Notes: generated by a model not told the origin, from the sequence alone. DNA of 64,000 nucleotides from Cylicocyclus nassatus (GCA_958299035.1 CATQJL010000112.1:65565117-65629116); one strand, 5' to 3'; positions 46,286-58,211 are shown, counted from the first letter of the stretch. Program-made: numbers and translations.

Positions 46286-47718
46286 TAGGGCCCGGCACGA
46301 GGTGGGCAAATGACAAGCTGGAAATCGTTTTTGATGAAGAAGCAAGGGGGAAATCGTTTTGCGGGATTCGGGGCGGATCCCCGGAAGAAGATTCCAAGTG
46401 CAACCAAAAGAAGGTTGAATCATGCTTATTATCTTATACATCTAATTAATTGGGAAGTAGTTTCTATTGTCTCAACGCACAGCAGAGTTCGCGCTACGCC
46501 GTTTCGCCGCTAATGCCGCGTGCGCGACGTCGCATAAGCGATGCCGTTGAACAGCATGATTACATGATCAGTTCTCAATGTATGCGTAACGATATAGCAC
46601 CAAACTATGTAAGCTAACAAAGATAGGCTAGGAGAAACAAAGTATGAAATATTATGACAAACTTATGTGAATGGAAGGTGTAATAAGCATTTTTTTCAAA
46701 AATTCAAAATTGGTAAACAAAGATTTGAATTCAAATGGCTCGTTTGCAGCGCACGGATGACATACGGCATGAAACTTGTTAATTACATGAACACGGGCCT
46801 GCAAGGCTTAACTTAGAAGTTTCACTGAAAAATTATGTGACTGAAGGTTGTGGGAAGCTTTTTTTGAAAATTTCCCACTATCAAGGAAATGGAAAAATGA
46901 CTCGTTTGCAGCGCAGAGGAAACGAAATTGCGCGAGACTTGGTGTGTATGCGCGCAGAAGGACTGAAGAACAATGTATGAAAAATTACGAAAAACTTATG
47001 TGAATGGAGAGCTTGCCCAACTTTTTCCAAATTAGGTGGGCAATTGCCCACCTAATGCCCACCCGAGGTGGGCAAAACTTCCGTCTCACATAATTTTTCA
47101 AACATTTTTAGATAAATCTTTTCTACATCTAAACTTTACTCTATGGTAGAATTTGGGTTTCAAAACTCGCCCTGTCCTCTTTACCATAGTCAAATTAGAA
47201 TCAGCGGCACCCTTTTTTATTGAGGAAAGCGCGCCCCAATCGATCGATATGCGCGGGAACGGCGTCACTCAGTCCTATAGCCAGTCTCTCATGTTTTTCC
47301 TTGTATTACCTTGTAGGACAGCTATTTTAACGTCGTTTTGTATTTTGTTTTCTCTCTAAATGTCAGTGGATGATTTATTTCTTGGCAAAGAATTCGGCAC
47401 CGCAGGCTTCGCCCGAAAGCACTCGGAAGCGCCCATACTTCTTTGATCTCTCTTCATATCATCTCTCTTAACAAATTTTCCGCTTGCATGTTAACGTGCT
47501 GGCCTTTAGACTAGCGTGAACGCGTGAAGTAAGGAAGGTGAAAAGAGAATAGAATAATTCAAGCGCTTTTGGGCGCTTTGAGCAACGTTTGGCCGGTGCC
47601 TGTGTTACACAAGCACAAAGCATCGTTTTTGGGCTCAAGGGGTATTCGTAAAAAATGTTGGGATCAAAGGGGAATTCGTTTCGGAAAACCCCATTTGCCC
47701 ACTTCGTGCCGGGCTCTG
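46286..47718. mobile_element. hAT-like element, 1433 bp, perfect 8-bp duplication
   Basis: Starts TAGGGCCCGGCACGAGGTGG and ends CCACTTCGTGCCGGGCTCTG; GGCAAATG extends the TIR. Perfect duplication GGTTGTAC at 46278-46285 and 47719-47726. The interior holds two diverged copies of an RLQR-type reading frame start (about 46736 and 46906) and the palindrome GTGGGCAATTGCCCAC near 47036. No complete transposase. Confidence 0.9.
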
Positions 47719-48051
47719 GGTTGTACGGGAACTTCTGACCCTTGATTAATTACTCGATTTCCTATTGAGATCTAAAGCAGGAATCGCGGGAAAGACGAAC
47801 ACATCTCTGCTTTACCACCGATGCAATTGATGATATAGTTCGATTGCGTTACTGATGACAGGAATGCCAAAACCATACTAGACAAAAACGGCTTATTATT
47901 TGCAACGGTCAAGCTTCGTTTTCCTTCAAAAGCGGTTTAGCGCTTCAAACTTTCGCAGAAAGGTACCTTTTTGGAGCGCTACAGTGTGCAATTGATTTTG
48001 TAGATGGTCATGTTTACATTTTCGACAAGCGAAAGTAGACTACTTTTATCT

Positions 48052-49265
48052 TAGACAAATCACCGAAACCAGAACTCGACACGAGCTGGCACCAGGTAAT
48101 TTTCAAAACGAAGTCCCGTTTGATCTTGAAAATTTCGTACGTAATCTCCTTTGACCTGTTTTGAAGACCCGTCACTATTTCTAGATTATGTAAAAGTACA
48201 TAGTAGGGTTTTCATGCATGCTCATTTCATGGAACAGCTTTCTGAGTTTTTAAGTGGTTGAATCACATCTTGAGAAGCAGAAAAAGCCGATTTTTTCGAC
48301 TGCGGAGCAGACCGAGTAATTTTCAGATGGCTATAAAATGCTGAAAAGAAAACATTATAAAAATGCTTCTTTTCTGTATGTAAACTTTTGCAGTGTAAAT
48401 ACATTTTATGTGAAAAAGTACGAAAACTTATATGAGCAAAGTGTCGGTGCCAGCTCAGCTGGCACCCGGTGCCAGCTAATTCAGAAAAAAGTTCAGCACA
48501 GCTTTCATTTACATAAGTTTTCATAAATTTTTGGGCCATAGTTTGGGTCCCCCCATCGCGCATGCACACACCCAATTTGGTGTCATACTATTGCATTTTG
48601 GCTGGAAACAACGCAGTTGTTTGTTTGATGCACATCATGCCGCTGGCATGCCGGCGGCATTTTTGCGGCTCTTCTCCACCCCGGTCCCCTGAAAACCAAT
48701 ATCCTCTTTGCTTTCCGCCCTAAAAACGATATCCAGCTTGACCCGGTGCCAGCTGTGCCGAGCCCTGACCGGAACTTCCGCAGGACAAGCCAAATTTGCG
48801 AAAGTTCCGCAGGATTTTGTTCATACTGCAAAACCGTTTTTATAATTGTAAATCGAAACTTTCGCGGGATTTTCATGCCAAAGTGGTTGAAAACCGGAAA
48901 TTCCGCTGAACCTTCTTCATAATCCTGCGAAAATTCCGAAAAATGCCAGAAAAACGAAGCACTTTGGCTCGCCAGATCTTCCGCAGGACTTTGAATGTGT
49001 TGTCTCGTGATGTTGCCTCGCCAACAACTAGAGTGCATTATCGAACATGTCAGCCTTAGGGTAGACAATAGGAGGTGGGTCTTACAGTCAATAGAGTGAG
49101 GTTCAAATTTCGCTTCGGTGTTCTCTTTTGCTGTTGTAATTGGCATTCTCCGGAACTTCCGCAGAACCTCATCTCGGAACTTCCGCAGCGCGTTTACGGA
49201 ACTTCCGCAGGTGACCCGGCGGAACTTCTGCAAGCGCTCTGCGGAAGTTCCGGTCATTTGTCTGA
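48052..49265. mobile_element. TIR element with CGGAACTTCCGCAG subterminal repeats
   Basis: The right end in reverse complement reads CAGACAAATGACCGGAACTT. The left end reads TAGACAAATCACCGAAAC and is then broken by a hAT-like insertion, resuming ACCGGAACTTCCGCAGG at 48768. The motif CGGAACTTCCGC or its complement recurs at least six times near the ends (49150-49250, 48771-48800). No target duplication was resolved. A 224-codon minus frame (49257-48583) reads through the element and the hAT border and is not a gene. Confidence 0.75.
48070..48767. mobile_element. hAT-like element inserted in a transposon end, 698 bp
   Basis: Starts CAGAACTCGACACGAGCTGG and ends CCAGCTGTGCCGAGCCCTG, continuing the TIR with GGCACC. 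Flanking octamers ACCGAAAC (48062-48069) and ACCGGAAC (48768-48775) differ by one base. Same TIR family as 31710, 40109 and 46286. Confidence 0.85.
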
Positions 49266-50700
49266 GATTACAGAACTAGCGAAACAAACCGAAACCTTCT
49301 CTGGCAATCTACTCCCGTGTTGATCAATCACCCATTTTGCTATGTGAGCAGATTGCGAGCAACTACGCTTGTCCTACGTGTAGAGCCCGTTTCTTACAAC
49401 GTAGTCTTCTGTGCTTTTTCTAACTATACATTGAAACCGTTGCTCAGTAAATGTTTTTATGCTCCGCAGTATGGCAACACTGACTCTAAGACATAAGAAA
49501 AGCATAACGCTGTTTTGATTTTACGCAGTGTTGTATATACGGTATGGTTTGCCAGTGAGCATGATGTACTCAATGTTCTTCTTTCCGGCTCAAATCGACA
49601 TTTCGCAACCCTCCCCCTCCTCATCCCCCTTCTTTTCGTTTACAGACTTGTGGTGCTGATATGATCATTTATAGGATAAAGGCCTGCTCACCGCCATGGG
49701 CACTCCTGATGGCCGGTAGTTGTGCGAACGAGTTTGTTTTTAGAGCTGCTTCAATGAACTATTCAACAATTGAGTCACTTTAAAGTAATGGAGTGCAAAG
49801 GAAGCAAGCAACAGCCTGTTCATGCATGAACTCTGTGTGCTGCCACCGCTGACTGAGCAATCAGAATCAGTCGTCAACTTCGGACAGTTAGAGGTTATCG
49901 TACAGCAAGAGCAACCAGTACATAGGAAGTCTTGACAACACGGTTTCCTCGATGTTATTTGCGAAGCATATTGCAAGAACTGAAGCACGCCATTATGCCA
50001 TTGCTGATTCCTCAATTACGCAAAGTCGGTGCCCTATCGTTTGGAGATTGCAACTCAGCATGACCACAACTGCATCCTCCGATCTGCCGTGTTCAACGTG
50101 CGGCCGTATCTGTTATTCTCTGATTACTTGTTTTCTCGTGTTCTATTTCCACCAGTTTCTTTTTTAGTCTTCCTCTTCGCTCGCTCCTATCGCGGCCCAA
50201 TTCCTCTGTTGCTGTCTCGGGGTTCTTGTTGTTTTTTCGTTGCTGATTTCAACCTCAGCTAGGGAGGTTCTCATTGTGACTGCCGTTTCGGTTAGTGAAT
50301 ATTGTAGCATACAATATCTTCTCGTGTACGGTCACAAAAAGTCTAGGGATCAAAAGGTCATCACAAGTTCCGCCAACTGCACAAGAGGGTGAGACAACAA
50401 TGAAGCAGGGACGCAGGGGATGATTATAATGGGATGTCTGTGCAGGATGTGACCGCGTCGATTTCTGCACTAAAGAGGGATCCCACTGTTTAGAAAATGC
50501 TCTGCGCGTTATCTGGAGAAAAATCTGCAGAGCTTCTCGAGACACTGGAGGCGAGGAAACGCTCTTGAAGCTTAGTGATAAGCAGTGCAGGAACCTCCGC
50601 AGGGGTTGCGTTATCTCATCGTCGGGCGTATCCTCAAGAAAAGGTTCGAGATGTGCTTGACGCTGTAGATGTTGATTCATCCCTTCGGAGGTTTTCTGGG
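49266..50700. other. No gene recognised; possible start of the LINE
   Basis: Only short frames in both strands. The plus-strand LINE below may begin anywhere after about 50.3 kb. The 141-codon minus frame at 50255-50680 has no recognisable domain. Confidence 0.4.
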
Positions 50701-52276
50701 TGGGGAAAAAAAGAGGGATTCATTACCGCCTCTTAAGGGTCGTATTGCCTTCCAGTTTTTTGATTGGAGGAGAACGCTGGCTAGGGCTCGCTTCTTCCTT
50801 CGTGCTTTTCCAAACGTGTACATACGGAAAAACATAATGGAGACGAGCGTAAGTGTGAGTACGAGCTAAATGGTGACACGCGAGAGGAACAAAAATACTA
50901 CCTGCGAAGAGTGGTTTATAAAGGTCATTTAGTGCGCACATCTGAGCTGGACAGTGCAATGTCGGAAAACGCATGGCTCCGCATGGTACTCGAGATAGAG
51001 TCAAGGTCTGTCTTTTAAATGGTAGAAATTTGCTGAGGAGATTCCTTAATTTGCAGTCGTTCTTAACTCTTTAAAAACCTGATATCCTTATTGTAACCGA
51101 AAGCTGTTAACGGATAAAGTTAGTGATAGTGAAATTGTAGGGAAACTACCGCATTTTGTCGCACGGTCGGATAGACATAAGCGTAGGGGGCGGCGGTTTC
51201 GAAGAGCACTCTTTTGATTAAATCTACTTTTCTGACAGTAGTACAATGCCGAACATTCTTGGCATCAGTGTATTCAGTAAATCTGCCCTGATGAGCCTAC
51301 TTTTCCGATCTCTTACACCTTGCCGGTCTTTCAACAGTGCTTTGTTAGCAATGAACACCTTATCGAACTGACGTGCCGTCATACAAACCATATAAACATA
51401 CTGTCGTTTTGGGCGACTCTGATTTACAAATAAACTGGACCAGGACGTTATCTTTGAGAGATTTATCCTACATTTTTTGATATTTCGATGATTCGAACTG
51501 GACGCAATACGCTACGGAGGCAGCTCATCAATAGCATTTTCTGGATCTTGTTTCCAACAGCCCTATCATTTTTGGTAATCGCACTACGCCTCCCCTTGCA
51601 ACCTCAGGTCATAAAGTAGTTATCAATTTCCACCTTGCCGCTCAATGGTTGAATATATTTGAACAATATGAATCAGCTGACGACATTTATTACAATTTCG
51701 CCTGGTACTCTATGATGCCTTGTCCATATATGTGCCTTTCAAGACTGTCTAGCCTCAAATGCAAAACCTCAAGCATATCCGAAAAATTCTTGCACAGAAA
51801 GAACGGATATTCTGTTCCTTGGCAGGTCCACTATCTAGCCCCATGTACAATAAAAGTGTGCCAAGTTGTTGAGTTTCACCTGAAAATTTTTTTTGTCGAA
51901 TTATGAACAAACTAGCTGCGAAGACCTCATCCAGGTTTTTCTTTCAATACATTAATAGCAAAATCAAACGTAACCGTCGTTTGCCGTCTATAGCCGATCA
52001 AATGGATTAAAAATATGAACGGACAATGAGAAGACTAATGTTCTAGCATCTTAGTTTGCCATTCAACGAGTTCTAAAGTCACTGAAATAGAATTTATTGC
52101 TTCTACTTTCGCTTATCGCCATTGCCTTTCGAATGTTTACTTCACCTTCTATAATGCTCTAAAATTTCTGGCTAAGCTCAGACCTTCCTTTACTGAGGCC
52201 TATGATGGAATACCGCAAATTCTTTTTAGAAAATGCGCTTTACCTTTTTGCGCCCCACTCGCTCATATATATTCAA

Positions 52277-52671
52277 CTAGCTGGCTTGCCCGGCTCCGCC
52301 GGGCCTGCCAGCTAGACCCGTGTACGTATGTTCCGAATAGAAATTTTTATCTCTGAACCGATTGGGACCGAACTTTGCACACATACACTTCGGGGCAGGG
52401 AGCGTGTCACAGCCCACTTTTCGTTATCGATCGATGTCGATTTTACCGATTTTTTGCAAAATTTGAGCTAGGGGGCTAGGATTTTGCACAGGGGGGTAAT
52501 CGAGCATGCTGATCACCCCTTCGGGGTGATCAGCATGCCCTGAAGTATATGTGTGCCAAGTTTGGTCCCGATCGGTTCAGAAATAAAAATTTGTATTCGG
52601 AACATACGTACATACATACAGACAGACATACAGACAGACAGACAAACAGACATTCAGCTTTATATATAAGA
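52277..52671 (-). mobile_element. Helitron/HINE-like element with exact ends, 395 bp
   Basis: On the minus strand it starts TCTTATATATAAAGCTGAAT after an A and ends CCCGGCGGAGCCGGGCAAGC-CAGCTAG before a T, the canonical A-T insertion site of Helitrons. CCCGGC-GGA-GCCGGG is a perfect 3' hairpin about 11 bp from CTAG. A central 15-bp stem (CATGCTGATCACCCC, loop TTC) lies at 52506-52538. This copy defines the family ends used for the array elements. Confidence 0.92.
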
Positions 52672-53176
52672 TATAACTATGCGCTGCTACATGGCGAGGG
52701 CGCAATATCTTTAGGCGCGAACGCGTCTTTATTAGCCGCAGAGCGCATGAGGCGCGGGATCTACAACGGTGAGGATAGCGCGCCGCTTTCGCTCAACTAA
52801 AACTGCTTTTGCGCCTTCGTCATGCAGTAGCCTTTGTTTGGATGGGCGGATCACCGATTTACCAGTCTTCATGGCTGGAAAAAAGAGACGGATTTGAAAT
52901 CTCAGCAGGGTATAAATACCGGTGGACAGGGGGAAGCCAGAGCGCGAAGAGAAAGCTTTCGAGAGTTTAAAAGAGCCGTCGAAGAGAAGCGGACCTCCAC
53001 ATTTAGATAGAGATAGAATAGAGAATCCTGCTGAGAGGGCAATTGGGTAGGAGCCTGTTGTTGTACATAGCTTTGCCCGTTGTCATGTTGTTTTTGTTAG
53101 CTTTGGGTAAATTCTTGCTCAAACTCGTGTTTCTCCATCGATCAGAATCGTCTTACCACTAGACCACTCCCCGTTA
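52672..53176. mobile_element. Unidentified insert between the two halves of the LINE
   Basis: About 500 bp of GC-richer sequence lies between the Helitron and the resuming RT (LGEIPQLWKEALVAA at about 53186). It has a TATAAATACC box-like string near 52911. At its right end, on the minus strand, is a tRNA-like A box TGGTCTAGTGG (53167-53157) with only a weak B box. It could be a SINE or a small LTR-type fragment. No duplication was identified. Confidence 0.4.
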
Positions 53177-54460
53177 CATCTATGATGTTAGGGGAAATTC
53201 CACAGCTATGGAAGGAAGCGTTGGTTGCCGCAAATTCCAAGGTTTCTAATGCTTCCCTCACGGGTTTTCGCCTCATAATTTTGACTCCCACAGCTGTAAA
53301 AGTAATAGAGAAAGTATTGCGGGATAAGCTACTTGCATGGCTTGAAATTTCCGAAACTGTCCCCTAATCAGCATGGTTTCATGTCAGGATCTTCCACTAC
53401 CACTAATCTTGCCGACTCACTTTTTGATTGGACTCTACCACTAAATAGAGAGAATCAGTAGATGTTGTTTACGTGAATCTTTCTAAAGCCTTCGATCACG
53501 TTTGTTATAAAAAGCTGCTCTGCAGGTTGGAACGAACTGGGATGAATGGAAATTTGCTGAATTGGTTCAAATCATATCTGAGTAATAAAGGCATGACATT
53601 AAAGGTAGAACATCACTTTTCGAATAGACAAGCTTGTGTTAGGGCGGTTCCGCGAAGCGCAGTCCTTTCTCCGTTACTTTTTCTGGTTTATACTGCTGAT
53701 CTTCTTTCAATCTTTAAAACGTCAGAGAATGTAACAATCCAAATGTATGCGGATGATATCGAGTTATACGGAACATATAACGAGAAAAATCGTGGTGAAG
53801 TTCAATCTGCAATAAAGCAATCCCTGGAAAGAATGGTAGACTGGGCATCATGCTCTGACATCTCAGTTAACTTGAACAAATGTTCTGTTATGCTTAAGAC
53901 CAAAACTTCGTCTATGAGATAAATGGGAGTGCTTTAAGAAACTGCTCCAATGCTAAGGACTTGGAGTTTTGATAGATGACTGGTGACTTGAAGTTTTCAC
54001 ATCTTGACAGTGCGGTGAATAGTGCGTACTTTTATTTATTTCTCCGGTCCGTTCATACTGATAATCCCGTAAAATTGGAACTTCTATATAAAGCCTACGT
54101 ACTTCCGCATTAAATGCTGTTTTGTGAAATGGAACTCATTTTTAAAGAAAAGCATAAGAACATTTACTCGGATTCTGTTTGCAAGGTGCTGCAGAGCATT
54201 TGCTTTGACCTAGATCTTAATTTTGCTTTTCGTTTTTCTCGTAAAAAACTTAGACTCAAAGCAAGAAAGTACTGGATTCTCAGGCCTAGTAATAAGACGG
54301 AGGTTTCACACACTATCCATGTATCGTATTTTCAGGAAACGTTTTTTTTTTGCAAACAAACTTTTAATACCCCATACAGAACACCTGGATGGCTTAGCAG
54401 ATCGCCGAATACAGCGGTGTCATCTGAAACTTCAGTTGCCTTCAGACGCAGCGTAGCGCA

Positions 54461-56242
54461 AGTCGATCTATTGCGAGTTAAAGGTTGCCATAACTACTGG
54501 AACTTGTTTTTGCTTTTGCTGTTTTACTCCGAAAAATTTTTTGGGGTGCTTTTCAACACTTTTGCGGGCCTATATCCCCTAAAATCTAGAAAAAAGAAAA
54601 CTTTTTTTAGCATTTGAAAAATCGTAACGATGGCGCGACCGCACACTACACGCACACCACTTCTGGAAACCGCATTTTCTTGATTTTCATCTCTAGTCGA
54701 GTGGTTTTTTTTCGCTTACATATGACAGTATTCAGACAAGAAGTGACTGAGCGGAGCATTGAGGTGATGTCTTTTTGTATGAGCGTTTTATGCTCCTGTG
54801 ACCGCATCCGCAGTCACCTTATCATGACTTATAATAAAGTGCGTGTCTGTCTATTTGTCTGTGTGTGTTTGTGTCTGTCTGTCACGAAATTCGTAGAGCG
54901 TGTGATAGGCAAGGTCTTGAGCTGAAATTTTGTTCATAGCACCATATCAGCATGTAATCAAATACTGCAAAAGCACAAGCTAATTCGATGATTGGAACGT
55001 TAAAAAAACTGCGCGTCAAACGGGTCCACGCGACCTTTGGCCGACTAATGTGGGTCGAGGTTGTATTTCTTGCGAAGCTGTGGATTTGCTTAACAAGTAA
55101 GTGCTTGGACCATAGACATAAGTCCAAAGTAAGTAAAATATCTATTTTTACGCAAAGTCAGCGCCAAAAAGGAGTAATTGCGTAGATCACCAACTTGTTA
55201 AGGTTTCATCTAATTATTTGGGAAGATTTCTACTCAGAATCTAGGTGACAAAAGTAAGTGTCTTTCCTGGAAATTACCCGGCCACAACAGCTGCAGTAAC
55301 TGACCGAAATTCTCCATTTTCTTCCATGCAGAGATTGTACTTTCCCAGTTTATCGCTCCTACATGGAAAAGCTCATGGAATGAGTAGTTGTTTACAATTC
55401 GTTCATGATGGTCAATACCGCATAGTGAGTTTCAAAATGAACATCATGCAAGTAAGAGGAAAGCATATAGATAGAGGAGCCAGTGCGAGCCTCGAGGTGA
55501 AGCACTGGTACATGCATAAGTTATGGCCTTCCATCATTTTGCCGTAGCTTGTATGTGGTCGGTTGTAAATCTATTATCTCCTACATTTCTGCAATTTTCT
55601 GGTCCTCTTGGCGCACTTGAGTGCAAGATCAAAATAAATTAATAAAGTACGATGTGACTTCTGCTTAATCCGGAGGTATGAATGCCTGCATTCATTTATT
55701 GTTATCGGATACCGCTTGTAAAGCGTCTTCATTTTGAATGTTACTACTGCAAACTCAGGGAGATTAGACAAGCCTTAATCGAGAGAGCGGAGCACAAGAC
55801 TGGAACTACTATGACTGTCACATGTATTTGAGCTTAATCGTTTGAATCAACAAGAATATCATGTCATTTACCATATCTTCGCCAACACCTCCTTTCCTGA
55901 GACTAAATGAAGAACGCTTCTAGAAATGACTTATAGTCGTGATTGGTGGGGCTGGATACACCTGATAGTTGATGGTTCTGTCACTTTTGGTGACAGCATG
56001 GACACATTTTTGTGAAATTATGTGGTCGATTGCTTGCATTCTCAATGTTGACGCTCTCTTTTTTGGCTGTGGCATCTACTACCGGGCTTTATTCGTAAAT
56101 TCCCCACTGGCTTCTTCGTGAAGCATCGTAGCAAAGACAGACTCATACAAGGAAAAGAATACCGTTACGTCGCTTTCTTTTGTCGCTGCACTAATCGCTT
56201 TCATTAAATGGTGCATTCAGTTCTCACGGGGAGAGAAAGAAT
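54461..56242. other. No certain gene
   Basis: Contains the TGTCTG repeat-family start at about 54822. A candidate exon lies at about 55331-55451: a TTCCATGCAG acceptor, then an open frame including HGKAHGMSSCLQFVHDGQ, then CAA-GTAAGA. Its product is not recognised and it stands alone, so it is only noted. Confidence 0.35.
54822..54905 (+). repeat. TGTCTG-type Helitron-like 5' end, second family
   Basis: TATCATGACTTATAATAA followed by repeats of TGTCTGTCT and CACGAAATTCGTAG. The same start (TATCATGACTTACAATAAG, then CTGTCTGT and CACGAAC) recurs at 63931-64000, truncated by the window. The organisation resembles the TATATAAAGC-TGTCTG start of the Helitron-like family, but a matching CTAG end was not found. 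Confidence 0.5.
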
Positions 56243-56499
56243 TCAAGGACCCGGATAGCAAAGGTAAAAGCGTACTGTCTCGTACCGATACCTTAGAAAC
56301 TGACAGCTCGTTTGCGAATTACAGTTTGAGTTAGTCTTCTTACTGGAAAGAAAAGTTGTAACAGTAAAGTAACTCACACCTCGCGTTCATGGCCGTAGGT
56401 TCTAATGAACGACTCTCGAAATCTTTTAACAGATAGATGGTTGCCTTTGCTCCATCGAATGCGATCTTCAAAAATGTAGCAAATGCAGACTAGGAGGAG
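56243..56499 (-). CDS. Candidate two-exon gene 3' end, product unrecognised
   Basis: Minus-strand exon 56499-56378 follows a strong CTTTTTTTTAG acceptor and ends at GT-GTGAGT. An intron of 35 bp ends TTTCTTTCCAG and exon 56342-56243 runs to TGA. The phases agree: the 2-base remainder plus T completes a codon. The product begins with a hydrophobic stretch LLLVCICYIF, then a basic segment DRIRWSKGNHLSVKRFRES and FIRTYGHERE. A cysteine-containing part NCNSQTSC follows, and the end is YETVRFYLCYPGP. A membrane or secreted protein is possible but I recognise no family. The upstream exon was not found. The 35-bp intron is unusually short, which lowers confidence. Confidence 0.35.
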
Positions 56500-58211
56500 C
56501 TAAAAAAAAGGTTAGATTTAAACCAACATACAATCAACAAAAATATCTAAACTGAACTTTCATATATCCAACTCTTTCACAGTCCAACTCACAAAAGGTG
56601 TTTGTGTAGCCAAAATCTATTTCATTCTACATATTTTCTAAATACGTAAAACATCCGGAATCCGTATTAAATTTTCAGGTAAGCCAACATTCACCATTTT
56701 CACAGCTGTACGGGGAACGACGCCCAACAAGATATTTCTCTTCCTATTCGGAGAGCACAAACGTCAACTCAGATCGCCGGGGCAGGCTGTCCGCAAACCC
56801 GCGCTTTTCTGCAAACGGTCAACAAAATTTTGGGGCGCGGCCAAACCTTTAGCGAGCGGTACTTCCGTGTTCTGTTAGCGGGCAGCAATACAAAATGTTC
56901 TGCAAACGCTCGCTAGATAATCTTTCAGCTAGCTCTGGCCAAACTTTCAGCGGGCGCATCTCGGACTTTTAGACCTGCTTCGGGCGTACGTAGAGCAAAG
57001 GTAACTCTCTACATAACCAGAGGTGCCATCGATGGTATTACCCGAGTGGGGTACTTTCTCTCAGCGGAAGGTACCTACGGGCTGTGCGGTCCTTCACAAA
57101 GGACCGTGAGGCCCTCAATAATTTTGCATATTCTCGCGGAAACTCCGCGAGAATGCGGCCACTGCGCCGCAACTGATCTATGAAAAAGATGCGATTGTTC
57201 TCCAAGCATTCGTCGAAAATTTCGCCAATATTTTTCCAAATATTTGCAAGCGGACAGCGAAAAATCAGCGAACTATTTTTCCGGCGCCCGCCTATCCATA
57301 AATTGCAGGCCGCTTGCCCACGGCGATTTTCCAAGAATGCCTAGTGATACTGAACCAGGCACGTTTACAGGGAGCTGGTCCTAGTCCTAACACGGCATGT
57401 AGTGCAGAGTAATTCAACAGATAATTCCATTTTCGTCGTATTTGACTGATTCGATACCGAAATCATTAGTAGCTGCTTCGCACACCTTGAATGTAAACTT
57501 GTCGTTTACTTTTGTTCATTCCTAGTCGGTTCAAGCATGATGTCGCAAGATCCCAATTTTTTGAAAGATATGATAGAACCAGTCAGTGCAAAATATAGCA
57601 GTGACCTTCAAGCAACAGCTTGACGGAAGTTTTCAAAAATAAGCCCAATTTTCTCTTCACATTATCCTCGCTTGCACGTTTAAATTTATATAACAATTCT
57701 CAGGCTCTATTGCAACGTACTTTTAGTTTCACTATTAGGCTCCCTGTGAAAATGACATGACAGATTTTACTGGTGAATACAACTATAAATGTCTACATGG
57801 AACAGGTAAAAAGTGAGTTTGAGAAAAACGCCAAGAATTTGCACATCAACAAAAATCGAGCCTTTTTGGCTGCCTCTGAGAATTTCACCCACTAATCACT
57901 ACACTTCACAGCCATGTTTGGAATAGCCATGCGTGTGGACATGTATGCATCAAAAAGGGGTGGAGTTGAATTTGCTTTAGATTGGCGCTTCGCACTTACT
58001 GAATGCTATTTGATACTAAACCTCTCCAAGTTTAAGTATCCTATTTTTAGGTGTATAAACCGTAGGGGATTTTTTTCTTGAACCAGCACAAGCGCGCAAA
58101 AAACTTCGCAAGCAAAAGATGCTATATACTGTGCTGCATATTCCCTAAGACAATCGTGCGGCATTATGATCGCTTGCCGATCTGAAAAATTTGAAAAAGA
58201 TGCGGCTTATG
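56500..58211. other. No gene recognised
   Basis: GC-richer patch at 56.7-57.4 kb with a 98-codon minus frame (57334-57038) of unknown nature and a strong hairpin at 57130-57154. The rest is AT-rich and featureless. Confidence 0.4.
57130..57154. repeat. Perfect 11-bp stem-loop
   Basis: ATTCTCGCGGA, loop AAC, TCCGCGAGAAT. It is isolated, with no T-run typical of a terminator. Function unknown. Confidence 0.7.

Larger units (their letters stand above)
50740..54460 (+). pseudogene. CR1/Jockey-type non-LTR retrotransposon, decayed and interrupted
   Basis: Several frames spell a LINE in order. An ORF1 tail includes LARARFFLRAFPNVYIRKNI (about 50770) and REEQKYYLRRVVYKGHLVRT (about 50880). An AP-endonuclease domain follows with KPDILIVTES (about 51074), ARSDRHKRRGGGV (about 51165), LGDSDLQINWTRTLSLRDL (about 51405) and TTPPLATSGHKVVI (about 51590). 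Reverse transcriptase then shows FQYINSKIKRNRRLPSIADQ (about 51945), FRLIILTPTAVKVIEKVLRD (about 53265) and VYVNLSKAFDHVCYKKLLCR (53467). It continues with SAVLSPLLFLVYTADL, catalytic MYADDIELYG (about 53743) and a C-terminal tail near 54100-54450. The domain order fits the CR1/Jockey group. Stops, frameshifts and two insertions make it inactive. Confidence 0.85.

Noticed and set aside
48583..49257. 224-codon minus-strand ORF
   Set aside because: It reads through the CGGAACTTCCGC repeats and across the border of the nested hAT-like element.
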